NCBI RefSeq assembly: GCF_010389155.1
Contig: NC_057766.1
Span: forward strand, 34,667,516 to 34,731,515
Length of the DNA stretch: 64,000 nucleotides
Origin: Erigeron canadensis
Taxonomy: Eukaryota > Streptophyta > Magnoliopsida > Asterales > Asteraceae
Reading direction: 5' to 3'
The notes below the pieces were generated by a model. That model was not told where the DNA came from. It worked only from the letters and a program-made list of their open reading frames with translations, and did no database searches. The position numbers and the translations under genes were made by a program. Of this stretch, positions 50,825-62,680 are shown one piece after another. Within the stretch, counting starts at the first letter, position 1. Each line of letters begins with the position of its first letter.

Positions 50825-52790
50825 TAAAAGGATAACCCATTATTTTTTTGGGTGTTAAATATAATTCGTAAAATGTTCAAATATATGGTGGCCCAAAGTC
50901 CCAAACTATTTAATCATCAATCTCCTTAATTAATAAAATCTCATTTTAAAGTACAAAGTTTTATTATCTACGAGGGTTTAAATGCCCGTGCTACACACGT
51001 CGTGTTTTAAATATATTTTTTGCATGTATTTTGTTGTCGGTTTTTTAAATAGCTAATGAAAGTTTTTTCATAAAACCATATTATTCATCAATAGATAAAA
51101 AAAACATAATAATAAGTAAAAAAGAAATAAAAAGTTTCGAGCCAAATGACTTGATTGTTCCACAAAGATTCGGAATTCTCTAAAATTAAGATAATGAAGT
51201 ATTTTAATTATTCTAATTCCATTAGCATTCAAAACAATTCATTAGGCAAGATCTTTACTCCTAAATGCGTGTTTTATTTTATCCCACATGTGCTACTTTC
51301 GAAAAGTTCCCATGGTATCACAAAACGGCTATGTGCGGTTCTATCTCCCGGCAGGTGCAAAGCAGCGCTATTCCTGACACGTTAATGATTGAACTTTTAT
51401 TAGACTGCAGAATGTTCCAGTAAGTTTGATTTAATGTACGTGAATAATAGATCTAGAACAGCCAGAGAGAAACTTATTGGGTGCCAAGGACAACCAAAGT
51501 TATTTACTCGCTCTTCAAGTGTGTGCAGAACAGAAAATTTCAATGGATTCTAAATCTAATAGAGCAGAAACATGTTAAACATCTAGTTCTACTTCTAGCT
51601 GTGAATGAATTATGAATCGAGTAGTGTTTTTAGTTGCTTCTCTTTGCTTTACTGCCATTGCATTTGCAAATATTCAATCAACACATTAATCATAAAATCA
51701 CTAATTACGTATCAATAGTAACCAACTACAAGTTATAACATAGCATAAATAAAGATATTAGATGAAAGACTTTTAGTTATAAGAATTATTTGAGAATTTA
51801 AAAGTATTAGTTGAGCCATTACCATTGTAAATGAAGCTTCCACAAGATGTAATCTACAAGTAGATCAATCAGAGAGAACTTTATAATGACCAAACTTTTC
51901 TCTTCCAGGCGGCTCCTTATCAAAGGTCCACTTCTACTTTTCCCTTCATGCTGCTATCTGCAAATACGTTTTACTCTTTTTAGGATATTGAAATTTATAT
52001 AACAAATTGTAAGACTATAATATAAACTACATATATAGTAGAAGCTTTTAAAATGAAAAGCCTTTAAAATATAAAAGCTCAGATCTAAATTCCAAAAATA
52101 ATATCTCTGCATTCAAGCACGAAAAGCTTTATATTAGAAGCTTTTAAGATGAAATAATAGATGAGATAAAAAAAACATGCTATTATATTATCATAGACAC
52201 TACGAACACACACACAAATCAATATAAAAATAATCGTTAAAAACATAAAAAGACAAAACACTTACTGATTTTCTTCTTGCATTACATGAACTTCTCCAAA
52301 TACATCATGAAAGTATCCTGAGACCAACCAATAAAAACACAATAGCTAAAAAAATATCTTATAAATTAAATGACAAATTAAGGACCTAAGTTACTCCATT
52401 TGATATTTGATACAGCTCTATAATATAATGGAAGATGAAGAAGTTAACCTGTAATGATCGATTAGTGCTTAAAAATCGAGTTTATTAGACCATCTCACAA
52501 AAATCATAAATAAGGATGATAATTTTAGCTTCAACATTGATTTCAATACTCGTAGGTATTATGGAAGCTGAAACATTCATTCATTAAATAATGGGTAAAT
52601 TACAAAAATCATGTTTGTTCGAAACTACACTGGTTATCTAGCAAGGATGAGAACCATATAACAAAATAATAATGTCATGTTTAATAATAAATGAATTCTT
52701 GTATCAACTATTTTTCTCGATATACTTTTCATTATAAAAATTATTGTTTTATAATAAATGTTATATCTACCCAACTTAATAAATGAAGTA
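50825..52790. other. AT-rich intergenic DNA
   Basis: No gene recognised. A segment beginning about 50968 ('tctacgagggtttaaatgcc', followed by 'cgtgctacacacgtcgtg') recalls Helitron-type termini of plant genomes, but no matching end was fixed. A 76-codon frame at 51155-51385 has no family character. Confidence 0.35.
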
Positions 52791-52807
52791 TAAATAAAAC
52801 TTTAAGT

Positions 52808-53097
52808 CCCTGGGATTTAGCCCCCAACTGGACATTTAATACCCCTTATGTCTTTCAGTCAAATGTTGGTCACGGGTTCAAAATTTTTGAAAGACATATT
52901 GGGAAGTCCTTGCCAATGAGGTGGGGCATGGGCGTTTTCTCTAGCATTTAGTTGGTTTCCTCCAAAACATTAGTGGGACTTCCACCGCCAGTCAAGCCCT
53001 CAAATTGACTGTGTTGGTGACTTGGTCGATATCTACCGGACAATAAAGAGGCATACCACTGAGTCCAATCACCACTGCTGTTAAAAAAAAAAAAAAC
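52808..53097 (+). mobile_element. SINE with poly(A) tail
   Basis: An A-box-like 'tagcccccaactgg' (about 52818-52831) is followed by a B-box 'cgggttcaaaa' (52873-52883). A GC-richer body follows and ends in an A tract (about 53084-53097). This is the structure of a tRNA-derived SINE. Target-site duplications are not clear ('aaaact' at both sides is too short). Confidence 0.55.
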
Positions 53098-53552
53098 TCT
53101 AAAATTCTTAATAATTATTTTTATAGTGAATTACAGGATAATACCTAAAGTATCCACGAAATTACAGTTTTGATACCTTACATGCATGACACGTGATTTG
53201 ACTTAACGGTCAAATAGACGACCGTCGGCGATAGGTATGGTTAGTGTAAGTTTTTGACAACAATGGGTATGACTCGTGTAATTTTTAAATTGTAGGTATG
53301 ACCAGTGTAATTTCGAACAAACCTCAGATATGACTTTTGTAATTTACCCTTAAATTAACTATTCATATACATACATATATTGCAGTAATAATCACAAACC
53401 CTCAAGTATAATAATTAGAAACCCAATTAAAATCATAATGCCCCATCATAAATTATAAGTAAAAATAATAAAAACCCTAATTAATTCTCTAAACAATTAG
53501 CATTGATTTCATTCTTACAACTTTTATATATATATATATATATAAGATACTA

Positions 53553-54061
53553 TCTATATAAACAAACTACCTCCTTAAAATTTAACACTCTACCTTTAAA
53601 ATTTCTAATTTACCCTTTTAATCTATACTACCATCAAAACTTTATCCCTAAAATTCCAAAAATACCCTTAAAAAAAACCTTACGCGTGTCCCTTCTCTTC
53701 CCTGAAGTTGCTCACATAGTATACCAAAAAAATACACATGCGTTACTGAATTTAATAATTGATCAACATAATTATGCTCATCCCTAAAATTCCAAAAATA
53801 CCCTTAAAAAAAACCTTACGCGTGTCCCTTCTCTTCCCTGAAGTTGTTCACATAGTATACCAAAAAAAAACACATGCGTTACTGAATTTAATAATTGATC
53901 AACATAATTACGTTAACTCTAAAATAACAACGGCGGTTTGCATTTTCTACCGCACAAAGAAACACTTGAGTTGAATCATACATTAATGTAATAATACGGT
54001 ACCGGTAATTAACCAGTGTTTTATTCTTATGTCTCGCTGCATCGCGCGAGTACAAGGCTAG
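53553..54061 (+). mobile_element. Non-autonomous Helitron-like element
   Basis: Starts TCTATATAAACAAAC after an A. Ends with a GC-rich hairpin-like 'catcgcgcgagta' followed by CTAG at 54058-54061 and then T. A TC 5' end, CTRR 3' end and A/T insertion context are Helitron hallmarks. There is no coding capacity. An internal 136-bp tandem duplication fills its centre. Confidence 0.5.
53646..53917. repeat. 136-bp tandem duplication
   Basis: A unit starting 'ccctaaaattccaaaaatac' at 53646 recurs at 53782 with only a few substitutions. Both copies contain 'cttacgcgtgtcccttctct' and end in 'gatcaacataatta'. Confidence 0.8.
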
Positions 54062-54262
54062 TTAGTTAAATAAAAATATATGGACGATGTTAGATGAAAT
54101 CACGATAAATAAGGCAAAAAAATTTGGGAATTTCCTTTTCAGCCTATTGATTAGATCAAATCATACAAAAACCCAAATATATTAACCAAACAATATTCCA
54201 TTCGACATCATTCAGTCAAATCCATCTCATTGATATAGAGGAACAAGAAGAACGTCATCACC

Positions 54263-54888
54263 ATGAGTCGAAAAGCCGGAGGAGTTTTGGAAGGACTATA
54301 TAAAGTCTTTTTTTGCAGTACCCCCGTCTATGTCACCTTCGTCATCGTGGGCGCTCTCGTTGGTGAACGGGTAAGAATTCCGAGCCTCCTATAATATCGT
54401 TTTATAAATATCCGTGAACGGATCGTTGAATTGGCATTCTAGCTCTTTGTGTAATTAGATTGTTATAAAGTTTGATCCATTTTGTTGGGATATTTGTGTT
54501 TCAGGCAGTTGATTATGGAGTTCATAAACTTTGGGAGAAAAACAATGTTGGGGTAATGTCTAATCTTCGATAGATGTTGTTCCTTTTGGTCTTTTATGTT
54601 ATCATATAAATCAATGGGCATGTTATATTTCTTTTCGAACACCTATGTTATCATATAAATCAATGGGCATGTTATATTTCTTTTCGAACACCTTGTCCTG
54701 ACATATTTGTTGTATATCATTCAAGAAAATCATGCAATGCATATATACGTCTATATACGATCTAATTTTTTCTCTTGTGCATTGGGTGTATAACCATTTA
54801 CATTTGTAATTCGTTTTGACATGTAATTGGGGTATTGCAGAAACGATTTGAAGACATTTCTGTTTTGGGACAGAGGCCAGATGAGTGA
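54263..54888 (+). CDS. QCR9: Cytochrome b-c1 complex subunit 9 (QCR9)
   Basis: Small single-span subunit of mitochondrial complex III (ubiquinol-cytochrome c reductase). Three exons, 54263-54370, 54505-54552, 54841-54888, give 67 residues; the family is usually 60-75. The N terminus is basic and Gly-rich (MSRKAGGVLEGLYKVFF). The membrane helix VYVTFVIVGALVGERA follows, then the conserved DYGVHKLWEKNNVGKR and the end LGQRPDE. Introns are phase 0 GT-AG. Intron 2 carries a perfect 49-bp tandem duplication. This gene is easily missed because each exon is short. Confidence 0.93.
54595..54692. repeat. Perfect 49-bp tandem duplication in QCR9 intron 2
   Basis: The unit beginning 'tatgttatcatataaatcaa' occurs at 54595-54643 and again at 54644-54692 without a mismatch. 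It lies wholly inside the intron. Confidence 0.88.
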
Positions 54889-55343
54889 AGTTTGGCTTGA
54901 TGGCCTCCTTGATTTCAGTATTCGATCTTGTCTGTTCAAGAGAGGAAAAATTATGTAATTCTAGGTAATAATAATAAGTGTTGTTATGGAACAAACTTGT
55001 TATGCATTCTCAAACCCTTACTGTGCATGATGATGTAACTATTTTCATGTTTTGATAACCATGTTCCTATGGTTGGTGGTAGATTGGACTTGCATAGTAT
55101 TATTATGAGCCTCAAATCATGGCAGTATGGCACATTAGCACCTAAAGCATCACTTGGGAAGTTATATCAGAAATATTAATCTAGATATTGAGCTATGTTT
55201 ACATTATTGAAAATGAAAACCGACATTCAACATACTATTTAGCTAGTAATGGACTTTTATCACAATACATGAATATACGTTTTTCAATATTAAAGCATAA
55301 TTTAGTAGGATACGCATGCATGATGTTACTAGCATAAATTGGT
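54889..55343. other. Convergent 3' region, QCR9 and the hydrolase gene
   Basis: Holds the 3'UTRs of the two genes that face each other. Nothing else is seen. Confidence 0.4.
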
Positions 55344-56877
55344 TCATCCTGCCACAAGTGTCCTAAAAATTTCTTCACATAAACTGTCATCAAAAGGTAA
55401 CAAATGCCCTTTACCCTGAACCTCATGATACCGAAGATAAGGAAGCTTTTCAGAGAGAAAGCGGTTTACTTTATATGGTATGATTTTATCATCATAGCCC
55501 TGCCAAATATGAGCAGCACCGTCATTGTTTGGCCAAGGATTGCTTATATCGAACGGGTCAAACTCCCATTTTCCATAGCCAGCCATTATGTCACGATACA
55601 GAGATTCATAAACACCTTGTTGACGTATCCTTTCCTAACATGCATAAATGTAAGCCAGTAAGTATGATCAATTTATCACACAAAAATGGTTCCATTGTTA
55701 GAAACAGAAAGTATACTTATTGACTATTTGAGGTAAACATTACTAAATTTCAGATGAATCCTTATGCAATACTCTGTAATCTATAAGCAAATAATTTTTA
55801 TGAGCTATATGTGAATCATTTGTGAAATATTAACCAAATTCACTTAAAATATTAGGCGAGGTTAGAATCTGTTGAAGGTATTATCTACTCAGCCTTCAGC
55901 ATTTAGTTAAACTTCGTTGAGATTGTTATATTACATTTGTTTTCGCCAAGAAATATTATGCAAGATGCTGCATAAACAGTGGCTATTACCTGAGTTCCAT
56001 CTGAGTTTGGTGGCAAATTCTTCAAAAACTCCAAATCTGATTGGGAAAATATATCCATTTTTCCAGCCATTATACTCAGTGCTGGAAACAACTTTTGCTC
56101 CATCCACCAGTTAAACAGCCATGGGGCATAACGTGCTACACGAAACACCCACCGATCTTGAACAAGCAGTCGCTCAAAACTTTCTTTAGCCAACTTAGCA
56201 GGTAAACAAGGCCACCAGTAATTCACAAATGGTACGACAAGTGAAGCTCCTGACAACCTTCAGTCACAATTTCTTCTATTAATAAAAACATGATATGATG
56301 GACATGAGAAAAGAAAAAATACAAATGATACCTCTGTGGTATGTTTTTGAGGCAACTCCAAACAACATAGGCACCCATTGATAATCCAATCACATAGAAC
56401 TTGGGACCAATCTGCAACTTATCAGCTAGTTCTTGAACATCATACGCTTCACTTTTAACAGTTCGTTTTGGATGTGGATCACTCTCTCCATAACCCGCCC
56501 TGTCAAATGATACCATGTAAATTTGCAATTCCTCAATAAGTTCCTGCCATTAACACATTTGCAAAATGGTCACACAATCGCATAAATGCAGGGAACTAAA
56601 TGATGACGTTTATAATTTATCATACCTGAGAAATAGGCAATTTCAAATCTTTGGAACTATCAAAACCATGAATTACAATGACTTTATGTTTAGCGACATC
56701 CTTGGAGATACCCCACTCTTTATAAGATAAATGTCTTCCATCATCAAGTTGGACTCGAGGTGAAGTAATAGGAGGACCACCTGGTGACCCACAAATTTTA
56801 GGAGGCGGTGGCTTGAATCGGATATAAGCCCATCCTAGAAAACCACTTGCCACGACAATCGCTATATTTACGATCAT
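55344..56877 (-). CDS. Alpha/beta hydrolase superfamily protein, membrane-anchored
   Basis: Hydrolase of unknown substrate. Four coding exons (minus strand): 56877-56626, 56543-56332, 56257-55990, 55634-55344, giving 340 residues. The first 20 residues (IVNIAIVVASGFLGWAYI) form one membrane segment. Then come SPRVQLDDGRHLSY, the oxyanion-loop motif VIHGF and FDRAGYGESD. The nucleophile elbow is GLSMG (Ser139), the likely acid is Asp292 or Asp293 in GYDDKIIP, and the base is His321 in GKGHLLPF. The catalytic triad is therefore intact. A 5'UTR intron probably runs from a donor at 58275 (cggtaagc) to the acceptor at 56880 (ttttag/caATG). The subfamily is common in plants and mostly uncharacterised. 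Confidence 0.92.
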
Positions 56878-56879
56878 TG

Positions 56880-58350
56880 CTAAAAGAAAACACTATACGC
56901 ACATGTCAAAAACACAGAAGCAGCTTCAGTACCAAATTACCAAGAACTGATTATGCAATAGATGCATTTTATAAGTTAAAAACCAAATGTATAAATACAT
57001 GTAATACATAAGAATCAAAAGAAATTTCAGTTTTGAAAAAAATGAAATAATTTGTCATTGCCACGCTTCATCTGTTAATAAAACAAGTGAACTAATCTTG
57101 TATTTCCAAAAGCACCCAGTACAAGAATGAATACGGCAAAGAGTGTAAGGCCCGGTTTTGAACCTAATACCTCTTGTGAGTACATCAGGACGCCTGATCA
57201 CTAGGCAACATTGGCGGTGGTTTAGATAAAGTATTTAAAAATGGTCACAAAGGTTCTATTTAGACCACGTACATCTGAGTCAAAGACAACTTCCTCCGTT
57301 TATTGACACATGCGCTAATATACTGAATTTGATTAGCTTTTTTTATGGGTCTGTGTGCTTATTGAGATATCAAAAAGCCGATAAACGCTTTTTTTTTCCT
57401 GAGGTAATGAGCCTATTCATTAATGAGCTTAACGAAAGAGTAAATAAGCGAGAGAAATAAGCTAATTCAAACACACATGTATGATGATCTATATCTATAC
57501 TATATTATAAAGCAAAACGTCTCTAGATATTCAACATTAAACTTAAATTTTCAATATTGATTTTAAGTACTTTCACAAAATGTCCCTCCTATCTATTCTA
57601 TATTTACCTAAAATACCTATAATACCCTTTCTCTCTCCTCAAATCTCAACCAATCATTTTCTTTATCTTCCCTCCATAAATCATTTATTCCTCCGATTCA
57701 TTCAAAATCTTTTATCTCAAAAACCGTACATCGATAAATTATAAAAATTATATGGGTGTTCTTAAAATTTCATTCTCTTACATTAGAGATGTCATTCGAT
57801 ATACTTTCGACGAATTTTTAAATCCGAGGACGGAGCCCGTACGGCTAAGGCATTTGACTATCATACTCTATTACATATCAACTCCTGTGACCTATCACAC
57901 TTTATGCATATCACACTCTATAACCTAGCTATCACCCCACCATCTCACCGCCGCAACGCGCGGATACTTACTCTCGTATTTCTTAAAATCCTAAATTTAA
58001 TGAAAATTACATACACAGGAGAATACGCATATTTATTTATTTCTATTTCTATATATCCAGTGAATTCTTTTAAACAAAATTCTTCCAAGAGATTTTCCTG
58101 TTCGGGTTACCGGATATGGCAACTCAATTTGCACAAGTGAGATACATGCAACAGATCGGCTTGAGTAAATGATATGGAATCAGTAAGGGGTTTCAATACT
58201 GAGATTAAATAAATATGGGGAATTATTAATTAAGGGAATATAAAAGTGAATCAAAGTAAATAATTGAAAAGCTTACCGAAAGAAAGTTGGAAGAATGGTG
58301 AAGCAGCTGAAGTGTGCCGGGTGAAATGAAATGTGTTGAAAATCTTATTT
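56880..58350 (-). other. 5'UTR intron and leader exon of the hydrolase gene
   Basis: On the minus strand a donor 'tcg/gtaagc' at 58275-58276 and an acceptor 'ttttag/caATG' at 56880-56879 would make a 1.4-kb intron with a short leader exon around 58276-58350. The intron contains a Helitron-like element and no coding sequence. Splicing is inferred from consensus only. Confidence 0.45.
57494..57974 (+). mobile_element. Helitron-like element in the hydrolase 5'UTR intron
   Basis: Begins TCTATACTATATTATAAAGC after an A, a 5' end shared by many plant Helitrons. Ends with a GC-rich 'ccgcaacgcgcggatac' hairpin region followed by CTCG and T. CTCG departs from the canonical CTRR, so the terminus is degenerate or slightly misplaced. 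Confidence 0.5.
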
Positions 58351-58832
58351 AAATATACTAATAAATAACAACCATCATAAATTAATAATAATAGTAATAA
58401 TATAATAGTCCCTAATGAACACATGTGATGACATGACAGTGACCAAGACTACTCCTAGCGCCTTGTTGACCAGTATTACTCGTGTATATCGTTTAATAAA
58501 CCATGAAATATCTTTCGTTTTAGAATTTTGTTAATCTTAAAAGGGTGGTTTTTGAAAATTACTAGTACCCATATAATGTGTCGGTGATGTGATGATGATG
58601 GCGACGAGTGGTGATAGTAATGACAACGAGTGATAATGGTAATTGATCTAAAGAGTTTTTTTATCGTTAGATGTATATTAATAACCAAAAAACCAGCAAG
58701 ACGTTAGTTGAAAGTACAAGAGTGCAATAAATTACATGAGACTTGAGAGTTCTAAAGAAACGAAAGTTAAAAACTGAAACTAAACCAATTTGACCATTCG
58801 ATTCAGACTGAAGTTGTTCTACGAGCAAGTCA

Positions 58833-59180
58833 TTGAAAACTTAAGGACTTGTCTAGTAGCATGGTGGATTGATGGAGGTTTGTTGTTGAAGATATGATCG
58901 TTACGGATTCGCTAAATGATCCAAACGTAAGCTTGGATGATGATATTGAAAAGCTTGGACTTTGAGGGCCCAATAAATTGTCTTTATGTATCTCAACTAA
59001 GGACCTGAGCTGGGATGTCTTCAACAAAGGGGTTTTGTACCATGAGATTTTGAATTTCCACAGTTCATCTCCAAAATGGCATTCAAGGAACAGATGGTAT
59101 GTCGATTCTTTTCTTGAGTGACATAGTGGGCAATATAACCTTTGTATCGGTTCCTTTGAGCAGTAGATCTTTTGTCGGGG
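58833..59180 (-). mobile_element. Possible LINE remnant with zf-RVT-like zinc motif
   Basis: An open minus-strand frame of about 115 codons, with no start codon at its upstream end, has Cys-Pro-Leu-Cys, then HLFLEC about a dozen residues on, then a Trp. This is the spacing of the zinc-binding domain found after plant LINE reverse transcriptases. No reverse transcriptase motif adjoins it. The match is short and could be coincidence. Confidence 0.4.
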
Positions 59181-59504
59181 ACGATTAAATTGTAAGTTAA
59201 TTATTTTTAAATCGGGTTAAAGTGTAAATTGGCGATGAAAAACCAAAAAGTGTAAATTAATTTAGATTAATATTAAAAAAATTAAATGATTAATAAGAAT
59301 GGAGAATTAGGCTAAAGGAGGGGGATTAGGGGTGCCAAGTGTACCCCCAATCCCCTATTTTAATTATATTACTAGCTTAAGCACCTTGGTAATACCCAAA
59401 TAATATTAAAATAATTGATTATAGCTATAATAGTTTCAATGTAATGTTAAATATGAAAAGTTTACAATATATAATAAACATATAATAAACATATATTTAT
59501 AAAG

Positions 59505-59810
59505 GGTGATGAGAATATAAGACTGTTAGGTACTAAATCTTAGGTGTGGAACACTCACATATTGTTTTCTTAATTCATAAAATTCATAGGGGCCCAAACA
59601 TTTATTTATTAATCAATAAATATTAAAAAAAAATTGTATGTGAGGGGTTCCACACATAAGCTTAGTTGTCGGACAACCTTATATTCGCTTTTCCCATTTT
59701 ATAAAGGGGATGGGAATATAAGGTTGTTAGGTACCTACTCTTAGGTGTGAAACACTCACATATTGTTTTTTTACAACTGATAAAATTCATGAGGGCCCAA
59801 GCAATAAAAA
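59505..59810. mobile_element. Two adjacent copies of a small MITE family
   Basis: The first copy (about 59505-59697) starts 'gatgagaatataag' and ends 'cttatattcgcttttccca'. Its inner arms share '.cttag.tgtggaac' and 'gttccacacataagctta' as inverted repeats, with 'ttttataaagg' at both flanks. The second, truncated copy starts at about 59704 ('gatgggaatataaggttgtt'). Related copies lie at 42.2, 43.3 and 43.6 kb. Confidence 0.6.
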
Positions 59811-61637
59811 AAAACTCTAAATATTTAAAATAAGATACAATGTTAATGATAAATTCAAAATATGATCAAATAACAAAGAAAACCATCAATGCATTCTTGT
59901 TACTGAATTGTGTTTTTTCCTTAAAATTGACACAATTTTATAACATGACAACATGATCAGTAAGAAGCTATTTTTTTACTAAAATTGTGAAATCAAGAAT
60001 AAGGAACATATAGAAACTCCTCCTCAAATAAGGAAAGTTGACAAGTGGTTTTATAATTGAAACAATCCGTATTAGTTAATAGCAAAATAAAATATAACGA
60101 AATTAGTACTGTAATATATTGACCCTAGTGACATTGACAATTCAATTTTCCATGATTTCCAAAATGACACGAGTCATTGACTCTAAGCTATAAACCAATT
60201 TAATCTTAATTTGAATAAAACTTACAATTTAATCCTTAAAGTCTATATCGCTTACTCGTATTTGGTGATTCTGCTCCAAAGCTCTTTTGTAAACAATTCA
60301 TTTATTTCTTTAGTAATTTTTAATTTTTCTAATAACACACAAGTCTTTTACATTATTCAATATATTATTTATAAAAAAAAACATGAAAGATTTAGATACA
60401 TAATAAATAAGAATATATTTTTGAATTTGGGAATCTAAAACAAAGATATATCCGTAGATTGTGGTTTAATAAATAAGTTTAGTACGAGTATTATGGAGAA
60501 GTGAAAATAAGCATGACATCATATATATATATATTTTTAAATAGTGAATGAAAGAGCTTAAGCTATGTTAAGTAGGATTATTTTAAGCTACTTTTTAGGA
60601 AGAGACTTGTACTTTATATATGAAGAAGATTTCACTTTTTTTTTTTTCTATTATGTCTCTGCATGAAATATTAAATATTAGCAAAATCACTAACTAATAA
60701 AAAAAAAAAAATCTAAAACTGATAATTTGATATTCATAGATAAAATAGATTTATATTTCTGATAAGATATAAGGTGTTCTTTTGTTGCTTAAAAATAATA
60801 CTCCATATGCTTTAATACATAATTTGCATAAAATAAAAGATTATACTATCTTGAATTAATTTAATTAGTTATTTTTATTGCCTATTTTTCTTCTATACTA
60901 ATGGTGTTGGATCCTTTCATTTTTGTTTTCTACTTTTCTGTTTGGAAGAATTAACTAGTTTGGAACTTTGGATTAAACCACAGTGATAAAACAATAAGCA
61001 GAAACTAAGCCCAAAGGTAATTTATTTGGGCCCATTGACAGCTTAAGAAAAGAAAAACATGAAATGAAATGAGCATATTATACAAACACACATTCAGCGG
61101 TGACAACAGTTTCTAATAATTTCTTTAACTTTCTTGATACTATAAGTTTTGTATAACTTCTAATATATTTTTTGGTACAACGATGTACAAAGAGGCAATA
61201 AAAAGGTTACGATTTTGGAAAAATGTAGTATGGAGAGTCGAAATAATGTTTTAAGTATCTACCAATAAACTAAAAAAGGATTGTAGCTTCTTTTAATCGA
61301 CATGTGACATAATGTTAAAATGACAAGTGTCTTTTAAATTTTACTCATTAAAAAAAATCCGTTTAATAAATTCATTATTTAATCAAATTCGTATTCAAAC
61401 TAAGATATTATATTCTAGTCCGTATAGGATTTCCACATCTATTGGTTTTCTAATTGTTAAAGCATCTACAAATATTTAAACTAGGATCTGTATGATAAGG
61501 TGATCTATCAGTTTCCTAAGGTTTAAAATTTTTTTTTTATTTTCTTTTTAGAACGACATTAAGGTTCTAACTTCTACAAATTCAATGATATATATAAATA
61601 CAAGGTTTTTTACCCGTACGATGTACGGTTATTTAAA

Positions 61638-61733
61638 ATGATCAATTAATAAAGTTTTGACTAATATTCATGATCAATTAATAAAGTTTTGACTAATATT
61701 CATGATCAATTAATAAAGTTTTGACTAATATTC
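61638..61733. repeat. 32-bp tandem triplication
   Basis: Three head-to-tail copies of a 32-base unit starting 'atgatcaattaataaagttt' begin at 61638, 61670 and 61702, with no mismatch seen by eye. Confidence 0.88.
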
Positions 61734-62680
61734 TTTATCTACCAATAAAGTAACACAGAATTAAGATGTTCTTGAATTGGCACGTGACGTAATCCTTGAT
61801 CGATACGTGTCCTTTTAATTTATTTATTTTATTAAATTAGTTTTTTTAATTGTATATTGATTCAATTTACTTATTAGACATAGAGTTAAAATCTAACTCT
61901 TGACTTATGGATACAAAACACATTATAACCTTATTTGATTGATCACTCTTATTGATAAAATTGGTTGTGTTTTTTTCTCAATTCTCCAACTCATAATACT
62001 TATATTACTAATAATAAGTTATTAACATGAATACTTCAAAATTTTGAGTTTACGAGCCGAAATAACATGGCTATTTGCTGTCATCCACTATGTTTACAAG
62101 TTCTGGTGATGTGATTGTAAAAATTTAAGGTAAATCCAAAACTTTAACTAAACATATTATATTGACCATTACTGTTTATTATAACTTAGCTTTATCATCG
62201 GTATACTTTAACCACAAATTATTTCATTCTTACAAATCATGTAAGGGGTATATTCAAATTTCCTTATGATACAATTTATATATCGTACGGGTATTAGAAC
62301 TAATATATATATATATACACATTAATCAGTTATTTCATTCATTGAAGTAAATATCTTCGACCAACATGTTAATTAAGTCAAATACTTTTGTTGTAACATT
62401 AGTGTATGAAAACAGTGAATGTGAACCACATACTATCTTTTTTAATACGATGTTTTTGAATTGTTATTACAAAATGAATCTATATTTTTTTTCTTCATTC
62501 TTGTTAATTGAAGATTATTTTTCATCGTAGTTTTATACTATCTTAACAAATATAATTATATTTATTCAAACTACTTTTTTATTTATTTTTAAGTTAGAAG
62601 ATATCTATATTTTGAGTAAATTACATCTTTGAGTTGTAAATTTATAAAGCGGTCTAATATTATTAATTTGATGTAATTAA

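Larger units (their letters stand above)
53098..54262. other. Repeat-rich DNA upstream of QCR9
   Basis: Contains the Helitron-like element and 136-bp duplication listed separately. Around 53140-53340 are repeat-like words ('gtatgactcgtgtaatttt', 'gtatgaccagtgtaattt'). The last ~200 bp before 54263 are the probable QCR9 promoter and leader. Confidence 0.4.
58351..62680. other. Transposon-rich intergenic DNA, no intact gene
   Basis: Holds a possible LINE fragment (58833-59180), two copies of the small MITE family (59.5-59.8 kb), a 32-bp triplication (61.64-61.73 kb) and long AT-rich stretches. Between about 61590 and 62305 the ends carry inverted 'cccgtacgatgtacgg' and 'cgtacgggtattagaact' words, reminiscent of a further non-autonomous element. 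Short ORFs have no family character. Confidence 0.5.
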
